From IMG/VR virus record IMGVR_UViG_3300021376_000229, positions 1 to 31,340 of that record: a stretch of 31,340 bases of DNA; one strand, 5' to 3'. Position 1 is the first letter of the stretch. The number at the start of each line of letters is the position of its first letter. The notes below the pieces were generated by a model. The model did no database searches, was not told where the DNA came from, and saw only the letters and a program-made list of their open reading frames with translations. The DNA comes from a virus. The translations under genes and the position numbers were made by a program. This document shows, in pieces, positions 25,056-31,340 of this stretch.

Positions 25056-28000
25056 CGTTATATCAATATTCAGGATCTCAAGGATCTCAAGGATTTCAAT
25101 CACTTCCAGTAACTACTTTTACATTTACTCAAAATTTTAGCTTAAACAGTATTAGTTTTGATAATAATTCAATAACTTTTGATAATACAAATCAAAATTT
25201 AATTTCAAGTGCCCCTACCCGCGCATTTAACTATAATTTAACATCAATATCTGATAATAATTTACTTGATTATGGGTTAATCACAAATAGTGTTGGATTT
25301 TTAGATGACTATGGGCAAATTAGTCAACTATCTAGTACAACTTTAGACTATGGATTAACAACTCAATCTGTCATTTCCACAGTGTATCCTTTTGGTGGAA
25401 TGCAGTTAAGTGGATCTGCTTCTTTAATAGTTCCTGCAGATATTAGAACTTACAATGCAGTAGGATCATATAGTTTAACATATAGTCCAGATGATACTAC
25501 AGGAACTCTCTTCAGTTTTGGTGAAAAGATTGAACGAAGAACTTATGATTATAGTCAATCTTCTATTGAAACCCCTGAAGATGATTACGGTTCAATATCT
25601 AATGTTATTTTATTTACTGATGAATATGGATCACTTTTAGATTCATCAAATCTAACAGAAGACTTTGGACTTGTTAGTACAATAGACTTGTTCTCTGCAG
25701 CTACTCCATTTGGAAAATTAACTATTGGTGGATCTGCAGATACCGAGTGGATTAATAAAAATTTCTATGGACCACTTTTTGGTACAATTGGACAGGTAAA
25801 GGTAACTTATAGTCCAGATGATACTACAGGAACTCTCTTCAGTTTTGGTGAAAAGATTGAACGAAGAACATATAATTATGATATACTTTCTGTTCAAAAT
25901 ATAGGTCAAGATTACGGTTCAATATCTAATGTTATTTTATTTACTGATGAATATGGATCAGTCTCAAATTCATCAACCTTAACAGAAGATTTTGGATTCG
26001 TTAGTACGATAGATTTGTCCTCTGCAGCTACTCCATTTGGAAAATTAACTATTGGTGGATCTGCAGATACTGAATGGATTAATAAAAATTTCTATGGATC
26101 AACTTTTGGTACAATTGGACAGGTAAAGGTAACTTATAGTCCAGATGATACTACAGGAACTCTCTTCAGTTTTGGTGAAAAGATTGAGAGAAGATCTTAT
26201 GATTATAATCAATCTTCTATTGAAAATACTGAAAGTGATTATGGATCAATAAGTCAAATAACATCACAAACTGAGGATTATCAATCCATTACAACAATTC
26301 ATGGATTGGTAGAAGAATTTGGATTTATAACAGAACCCACTGGTGGTTTGGTACTTCCTTTTGGTACTATAACTCTAAGTGGATCAGCAATAACTGCTGT
26401 TAATTATAGACTATTCTTCTATGGATCCTCTGTAGAAAAATTTGTTTATAGTCCAGATGATACTACAGGAACTCTCTTCAGTTTTGGTGAAAAGATTGAA
26501 AGAATAACATATTCATACAATAAACAATCTATAATTAATAATATAGATGATTATGGATTAGTTTCTGAGTTAACTATAGGTGGTTTTGACTATGGATTAA
26601 TAACAAGTATTAGTGGTTCTCAACCTTCAGAAAATTATGGATTAATTTCAGAATCTGTAGTATCCTCTATATCTCTTCCATTTGGATCTTTAAGTTTCTC
26701 TGGAACTTCTCTAGAAAGTGAAATAGATTCTTATGTTGGTGATACAGCAACAATCTTTATAAGTGGCAATGTAAGCAATGTACAAGAAGCAGATTCTTAT
26801 AAGGGCTCCGGAACTATAAGTCTCTCTGGAACATACAACAACTTCAAATATATCAGTGCTTGGGTTGGCTCTGGAATTCTCTTTGGATTTGGTGAAAAGG
26901 TTGAACGAAGAACTTATGTATATGATCAAAATCTACCCGCAACAGTTATAGAAGATTTTGGTTTAATAATTAATTCTCCAACAACAACTATTGATTGTGG
27001 TTCTGTTAATTCTCCAGTTAATGATGGCATAGAAAATTATGGTAGTCTGGGAGGTGCAATTGGTGTAACTCCATTTGGATCTCTAAGTCTATCTGGAACT
27101 GCTTTAGAAAGTGAAACTGATGCTTACATTGGTCTAGGAACAATCTTTGGAAGTGGTAACGTAAGTAATGTACAAGAAACAGATTCTTATAAGGGCTCTG
27201 GAACTATAAGTCTTTCTGGAACTGCTCTAGATTCTTCTATTATTGGTTATGTTGGTTCCGGAATACTCTTTGGATTTGGTGAAAAAATTGAACGAAGATC
27301 TTATGCATATAATAAGACTTCAGTAGAAAATGACGAAGATTATGGATTAGTTTCAGAATTAACTATAGGTGGAACTGATTATGGGTCTATAGCTGGCGTT
27401 GGCGGCGGACAAATTGATGATGATTATGGTTTAATAACTCAATCAAACATTACTGCAATTCCATTTGGATCTATAACTCTTTCTGGTATTTCTTCTAATA
27501 GAGAAATTGCAGTATATGGTTATTATGGAAATGATAATAATCCAGGAACTTCAGGAACAATCTTTATAAGTGGTAATGTAAGTAATGTACAAGAGATAGA
27601 TTCTTATAAGGGCTCTGGAACTATAACTCTTTCTGGAATTGCTCTAGAAAGTGAAAGTGATGTTTATATTGGCCTAGGAACAATCTTTGTATCTGATTTT
27701 GGATTAGAGAGTGAAATAGATGTTTATACGGCTTCTGGATCTATAAGTCTCTCTGGAACAGCTGTAGAAAGTTTCTCTGCACAAACTCCAGAAGATACTC
27801 AACTGTTTGTAATTTCAGGATCTGCATCTAACATTAAAGAAACAGATTCTTACAGTGGATCTGGATCTCTAAGTCTATCTGGAATTGCTCTAGAAAGTGA
27901 AAGTGATGTTTATATTGGCCTAGGAACAATCTTTGTATCTGATTTTGGATTAGAGAGTGAAATAGATGTTTATACGGCTTCTGGATCTATAAGTCTCTCT

Positions 28001-29875
28001 GGAACAGCTGTAGAAAGTTTCTCTGCACAAACTCCAGAAGATACTCAACTGTTTGTAATTTCAGGATCTGCATCTAACATTAAAGAAACAGATTCTTACA
28101 GTGGATCTGGAACTATAACTCTTTCTGGAATTGCTCTAGAAAGTGAAAGTGATGTTTATATAGGATTAGGTACTGTAGTACTTTCTGACTTCGGTAGAGA
28201 AAGTGAAATAGATGTTTATACGGCTTCTGGATCTATAAGTCTCTCTGGAACAGCTGTAGAAAGTTTCTCTGCACAAACTCCAGAAGATACTCAACTGTTT
28301 GTAATTTCTGATGTTGGTGTAAGATATTACTCTCCAATATACCCAAGAAATGCTCTCATTGGTGATCCAGGATCTGGAATTGGAACTATCCGACTTAATG
28401 ACGATTCTGTTTTAACTGTAACTAGAGCTACTCTTCCATATAAGGCAAAAGGTGGTATAACACTTTCTAATGGACTTAAAGAATCCTTTAATAAAGGAAA
28501 TTATAATAGTTCTGGTATTGTTACACTATCTGGTATTGCATCAACTAGAGAAATTCAAGTTTACGGATATTATGGTGACCAGAAGAATCCTGGAACTAGT
28601 GGAAAAATAACTTTAAATGAACAAACTACTCCAATTATTGAGAAATATACATCATCTTATGTTGGTTTAGGTACAATCACTTTAAGTGATTCTTTTGAAA
28701 GAAGACGTTTACGTGCATGGAACGGATCTGGTACTATTACATTATCCGGAATAGGTTTAGACTCTATTACTATTCCAGTATCAAATACCATACTATTCAA
28801 GTTTAGTGGTTCTAAATTTGAATCATTTATTCCAACTACAGAAATTGGTTCTGGAATTATTACTATTACAGGATCTTCCGATACCCCAATAAGAACTTTT
28901 GTTCATAACGGTTCGGGTTCCATAGTCCTCAATGGTTCTGCTATAATTAGACCAGTTCTGAGACAAATTGGTACAGGAACGATTCGTCTTGTACCTAGAT
29001 TTAGAGTTGATGACGATTATACCTCTTGTGATAATGATACGGACTTTTCAGTTCAATTTGGTAATACACCACTTCTTAATGCTACGTCAATTACTTTTGA
29101 TAATTCAAACATTACTTTTGATAGTCAGATAATCAAATCTACTTCTACACTTTCTGTAACTTGTGATAGGGAGGATGATGCAACTGTCAAATTTGTTGCA
29201 AATCCACCAGAAGATACAATATTATTCACAATTAGTGGATCTTCAATAACATCGGTAGTAAGTCTTGATAGTTATGTAGGAATTGGAAATATCTTTATTT
29301 CTGGTGGATATACAAATCTGAGATCAACAAAAGTTAAAGTTGGAACTGGAATTGTAACTATCTCGCAGCTATCTAAGGATGTTGAGATTGATTCTTATGT
29401 TGGACTTGGGACAATATTAAGTCTCTCAGGAGCTTCCAAATCTAAAATTGCAAATCCACCAGAAAATACCATTCTTGTACAAATTGGTGGAACTGCTTCC
29501 ACTAGAGTTGAATTTGAATATTCTTATGTTGGAGTTGGAACTCAATATTTCAGTGGTATTGGCTCTCAAAGAATTGTTTATGCAGATCGTGGATCTGGAC
29601 TGATTTCTCTATCTGGTAATCTTGTTTATCCTGATATTAAATTTGTTCCATCCCCAGATGGTTCTGGAATCATATCTATTGTTGGAACGTCTAAAGAAAA
29701 ATCAACCGTTGTTCATAATATTCAAGGGGGATCTCTTTTCACTCTTTATGGTGGATTTGAATCCTTTAGTAAAACAAATTATAATGGAATTGGCACTATC
29801 TTTATTGTTGGAGCAGCTTCTTCTATTATCAATAATCCATTCCAACCATCAAGAGTTTATGTCACAATAATCTAA
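25052..29875 (+). CDS. 1607-aa tandem-repeat fibre or adhesin-like virion protein
   Basis: The start overlaps the previous stop (ATGA) and has a strong GGAGGAGG (25035-25042) nine bases before it. The N-terminus includes short collagen-like triplets (GSQGSQGFQ, residues 7-15). From about residue 70 to 500 the protein is built from units of about 104-109 residues with DYGxI, PFGxxxxxG and YSPDDTTGTLFSFGEKIER. From about residue 550 to 1100 it uses shorter repeats of the pattern GSGTIxLSGxALESExDxY, including an 82-residue unit in three copies. The rest has more divergent GxGTIxLSG repeats. The composition (Ser, Gly, Thr, Ile rich, few charges, regular Y/S/G spacing) suits a beta-solenoid or beta-helical fibre. 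No catalytic, signal or membrane segment is seen. Its place between a virion gene and a tail fibre gene supports a virion surface protein. Which receptor, if any, it binds is unknown. Confidence 0.8.
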   Translation: MTLYQYSGSQGSQGFQSLPVTTFTFTQNFSLNSISFDNNSITFDNTNQNLISSAPTRAFNYNLTSISDNNLLDYGLITNSVGFLDDYGQISQLSSTTLDYGLTTQSVISTVYPFGGMQLSGSASLIVPADIRTYNAVGSYSLTYSPDDTTGTLFSFGEKIERRTYDYSQSSIETPEDDYGSISNVILFTDEYGSLLDSSNLTEDFGLVSTIDLFSAATPFGKLTIGGSADTEWINKNFYGPLFGTIGQVKVTYSPDDTTGTLFSFGEKIERRTYNYDILSVQNIGQDYGSISNVILFTDEYGSVSNSSTLTEDFGFVSTIDLSSAATPFGKLTIGGSADTEWINKNFYGSTFGTIGQVKVTYSPDDTTGTLFSFGEKIERRSYDYNQSSIENTESDYGSISQITSQTEDYQSITTIHGLVEEFGFITEPTGGLVLPFGTITLSGSAITAVNYRLFFYGSSVEKFVYSPDDTTGTLFSFGEKIERITYSYNKQSIINNIDDYGLVSELTIGGFDYGLITSISGSQPSENYGLISESVVSSISLPFGSLSFSGTSLESEIDSYVGDTATIFISGNVSNVQEADSYKGSGTISLSGTYNNFKYISAWVGSGILFGFGEKVERRTYVYDQNLPATVIEDFGLIINSPTTTIDCGSVNSPVNDGIENYGSLGGAIGVTPFGSLSLSGTALESETDAYIGLGTIFGSGNVSNVQETDSYKGSGTISLSGTALDSSIIGYVGSGILFGFGEKIERRSYAYNKTSVENDEDYGLVSELTIGGTDYGSIAGVGGGQIDDDYGLITQSNITAIPFGSITLSGISSNREIAVYGYYGNDNNPGTSGTIFISGNVSNVQEIDSYKGSGTITLSGIALESESDVYIGLGTIFVSDFGLESEIDVYTASGSISLSGTAVESFSAQTPEDTQLFVISGSASNIKETDSYSGSGSLSLSGIALESESDVYIGLGTIFVSDFGLESEIDVYTASGSISLSGTAVESFSAQTPEDTQLFVISGSASNIKETDSYSGSGTITLSGIALESESDVYIGLGTVVLSDFGRESEIDVYTASGSISLSGTAVESFSAQTPEDTQLFVISDVGVRYYSPIYPRNALIGDPGSGIGTIRLNDDSVLTVTRATLPYKAKGGITLSNGLKESFNKGNYNSSGIVTLSGIASTREIQVYGYYGDQKNPGTSGKITLNEQTTPIIEKYTSSYVGLGTITLSDSFERRRLRAWNGSGTITLSGIGLDSITIPVSNTILFKFSGSKFESFIPTTEIGSGIITITGSSDTPIRTFVHNGSGSIVLNGSAIIRPVLRQIGTGTIRLVPRFRVDDDYTSCDNDTDFSVQFGNTPLLNATSITFDNSNITFDSQIIKSTSTLSVTCDREDDATVKFVANPPEDTILFTISGSSITSVVSLDSYVGIGNIFISGGYTNLRSTKVKVGTGIVTISQLSKDVEIDSYVGLGTILSLSGASKSKIANPPENTILVQIGGTASTRVEFEYSYVGVGTQYFSGIGSQRIVYADRGSGLISLSGNLVYPDIKFVPSPDGSGIISIVGTSKEKSTVVHNIQGGSLFTLYGGFESFSKTNYNGIGTIFIVGAASSIINNPFQPSRVYVTII
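25481..26499 (+). repeat. Four-copy repeat with 53-bp identical core, 109-codon period
   Basis: A core that encodes YSPDDTTGTLFSFGEKIE starts at 25481, 25808, 26135 and 26447. I find 53 identical bases in all four. The first three are exactly 327 bases apart and the last 312, so all stay in frame. Between them another identical stretch (GATTACGGTTCAATATC, at 25583 and 25910) and a GKLTIGGSAD segment recur. Two further, more divergent copies (GFGEKVERR and GFGEKIERR) follow near 26880 and 27265. Confidence 0.9.
27632..28308 (+). repeat. Three-copy tandem repeat, 246-bp (82-codon) period
   Basis: The unit begins SGIALESESDVY at 27632, 27878 and 28124, exactly 246 bases apart. By eye, bases 27632-27865 and 27878-28111 (234 bases) are identical. 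The third copy differs in its centre (about 28160-28200) but returns to identity from ATAGATGTTTATACGG to GTTTGTAATTTC. Such near-perfect identity in an otherwise diverged protein means recent tandem duplication or gene conversion. Confidence 0.9.
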
Positions 29876-29885
29876 TTTATTTAAT

Positions 29886-29893
29886 GATAAATA
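29886..29893 (+). promoter_or_regulatory. Candidate T4-type late promoter (GATAAATA)
   Basis: GATAAATA is one base from the late consensus TATAAATA. It lies 11 bases after the stop codon of the repeat protein and 36 bases before the ATG of the tail fibre gene, with no other gene between. It is well placed to start a new late transcript for the fibre gene. Confidence 0.5.
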
Positions 29894-29929
29894 TATCAGA
29901 AGAAAGAGTAGTTTGGGTTACGTCGCACT

Positions 29930-31340
29930 ATGACTAAGCAGGTACAACTCAGAAGAGGGACAACAGCTGAACATGCAGTATTTACAGGAGCCGTAGGTGA
30001 ATTAACAATTGATACTAGTAAAGATGTTGCTGTTGTTCATGATGGAGTAAAAGTTGGCGGTCATGAACTTGTAGGTGTTGCGGCTACTGGACAGACAATC
30101 GTTAATAAAGACGGACTTGCAATTGGATCTACTGTAGCTAGTTCTCCACTAACAGTTATTGGTAATTCTTTTATTTCTGGAGTTAGTACATTCGGAAATA
30201 ATGTCAATGTAGGATCAAACTTAAACGTTTCTGGAGATTCAATTTTTGCTGGAGTAAGCACTTCTGTCGGAGTAACTATTGGAGTAGGAAATACTGATTT
30301 AATTGTAAATGGAACTGCTAGAGTAACTAATACTCTTTCTATTGGGCCTAATACCATAGTTATAAATGGAAACACTAATACAATAGAAGCAGAAACTTTA
30401 GTCGCTAAAAAAGTAAATATAACAGGAGAAAATATAGTCATAGCTTCTTTTGATAGAACTATTACAAACTCAGTCTCCGCAGGTTCAACAATTTTTCCAT
30501 TAAATAATATATCTTCTCTAGTTGTAGGAGATTTATTTAATGTAACTGGAATATTTACACATGTGCCTATCACTGGATTTGGTACAACATCAGTAGCTAA
30601 TTTTTATGAAACTTTATCAACTACATCCATTTCAACAACAGTTAGTGCAGGATCTACAGTTATTGGAGTTACTACTACTATTGGAATTACTACGAGTTCT
30701 TTTATTTCTGTATCTGGAGTAGGCATTACTGATGCACCAATTATAGGATTTGGTACAGTATCACTAGGAAATGTTTATAATTTAGTATCTATAACCGGCG
30801 TTGGCAATACGGTTTCAGCAGGATCTACTGTAATCATAGTTAATGCAATTACTAATGTTGTAGTTGGTGATTATGTGAGTGTTGCTAATACTGATACTGG
30901 CGCAACACTTATTAATAGAGTTCCAATAGTTGGATTAGGCACTACATCTGCAACTCCATATTATGTGACTGTTAATACTACATCTATTTCAACAACGGTT
31001 AGTGCTGGATCTACAATAGTTTCTGTTGCATCAACCTCAGGAATTACTACGAGTTCTTTTATTTCTGTATCTGGAGTAGGCATTACTAATGTTCCAGTTG
31101 TTAATGTAATAACAACTGGTATTACAAGTTCTTATCAAAATTCAGCAAATACAACAGTAGCTTCTACAGTTGCTATAGGATCTACAGTAATTCCTGTCGC
31201 ATCAACTACAGGAATTACTGTAGGAAACGCAATTGATATTACTGGGATCTTTAATAAAGTAAAAGTAACTGGAGTTGCTGCTACCACTATAACCATTGGT
31301 GTAGGAAATACTTATAATGGTACTATATCTTCAGGTTTAG
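29930..31340 (+). CDS. Tail fibre with Mtd_N-like N-terminus, 5' part
   Basis: The frame opens at the ATG at 29930 and continues past the window end (at least 470 residues). Residues 1-45 carry the pattern of the N-terminal domain of Mtd-type phage receptor-binding proteins: VQLRRGTTAEH, then FTGAVGELTIDT, then DVAVVHDGVKVGGHEL. In phage fibres this small domain attaches the fibre to the virion. Residues 75-180 hold typical short fibre repeats (SGVSTFGNNVNVGSNLNVSG in pieces, then GVSTSVGVTIGVGN). From about residue 178 come five 56-62-residue modules centred on TVSAGSTVI (see repeat). The gene has a late promoter candidate at 29886 but no clear Shine-Dalgarno sequence. Since the 3' end is missing, the receptor-binding tip cannot be described. 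A host-recognition role follows from family knowledge. Confidence 0.85.
   Translation, partial: MTKQVQLRRGTTAEHAVFTGAVGELTIDTSKDVAVVHDGVKVGGHELVGVAATGQTIVNKDGLAIGSTVASSPLTVIGNSFISGVSTFGNNVNVGSNLNVSGDSIFAGVSTSVGVTIGVGNTDLIVNGTARVTNTLSIGPNTIVINGNTNTIEAETLVAKKVNITGENIVIASFDRTITNSVSAGSTIFPLNNISSLVVGDLFNVTGIFTHVPITGFGTTSVANFYETLSTTSISTTVSAGSTVIGVTTTIGITTSSFISVSGVGITDAPIIGFGTVSLGNVYNLVSITGVGNTVSAGSTVIIVNAITNVVVGDYVSVANTDTGATLINRVPIVGLGTTSATPYYVTVNTTSISTTVSAGSTIVSVASTSGITTSSFISVSGVGITNVPVVNVITTGITSSYQNSANTTVASTVAIGSTVIPVASTTGITVGNAIDITGIFNKVKVTGVAATTITIGVGNTYNGTISSGL
30467..31330 (+). repeat. Five 56-62-codon modules in the tail fibre, with a 48-bp exact repeat
   Basis: The SAGST-type motif recurs with its Ala (Ile in the last copy) codon at 30479, 30647, 30818, 31004 and 31175, which are 56, 57, 62 and 57 codons apart. 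Modules 2 and 4 are closer to each other than to their neighbours: a 48-base stretch at 30683-30730 is identical at 31040-31087 (357 bases, 119 codons apart), and the start of both modules is also nearly identical. Together this is an ABAB-like arrangement. Confidence 0.82.

Noticed and set aside
25481-28308. Regularly spaced repeats as a CRISPR array
   Set aside because: The repeats are 53-234 bases long, in frame, and translate to a continuous protein with periodic motifs; there are no unique spacers of constant length.
30061-30573. Minus-strand open frame of 170 codons inside the tail fibre gene
   Set aside because: It is antisense to a well-supported fibre frame; its Val/Thr/Pro-rich composition mirrors the repeat code and no start signal is visible.
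29930-31340. A diversity-generating retroelement acting on the fibre, since Mtd is the classic target
   Set aside because: No reverse transcriptase, template repeat or variable region is visible in this window; the Mtd-like part is only the attachment domain. The downstream sequence would have to be examined.

Overview
The window is a continuous, plus-strand block of late structural genes from a T4-like (Straboviridae/Kyanoviridae-type) marine myovirus, most like the cyanophages of Prochlorococcus/Synechococcus or the related pelagiphages. This rests on (i) a recognisable T4 gp8-type baseplate wedge protein, (ii) a giant YHYH-domain protein directly upstream of it, at the place T4 keeps gp7, (iii) a DUF4815-type giant structural protein directly downstream, (iv) a tail-fibre start with an Mtd_N-like domain, (v) T4-type late promoter boxes (TATAAATA and close variants), and (vi) very AT-rich DNA (roughly 30% G+C by eye). 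No tRNA, integrase, CRISPR, mobile element or auxiliary metabolic gene is visible, so the host cannot be fixed from this window alone.

Layout. 1-13112 is the 3' part of a giant baseplate-associated protein (at least 4369 aa, its start lies outside the window). 13146-14741 is the gp8-like wedge protein. 14747-22261 is a 2504-aa DUF4815-type protein. 22267-22503 is a small coiled-coil protein. 22533-23539 holds two short virion-protein genes that overlap by one base. 23586-24593 is a probable abundant virion protein with its own late promoter, a good ribosome binding site and a downstream intrinsic terminator. After the terminator, 24678-25055 (a single-copy relative of the next gene's repeat unit) is translationally coupled to 25052-29875, a 1607-aa repeat-built fibre or adhesin-like protein. 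29930 to the window end is the 5' part of a tail fibre gene. Every intergenic gap is under 90 bases.

How the parts fit. The first three genes most likely build the baseplate wedge and periphery; the later genes supply accessory virion proteins and the fibres that contact the host. The striking property is modularity. The same short beta-rich modules (a GGxGY module, an HxFxxGExVxY module, an RG-type turn module and an NxxxQxPxxxY module) recur within and between different genes, and three fibre-type genes or regions carry long tandem repeats, some identical at DNA level. The giant protein adds three unusual insertions: a YHYH domain, a cysteine-containing helical module and an Asp-box beta-propeller-like segment. 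Family names here come from recognising motifs by eye, with no database search.
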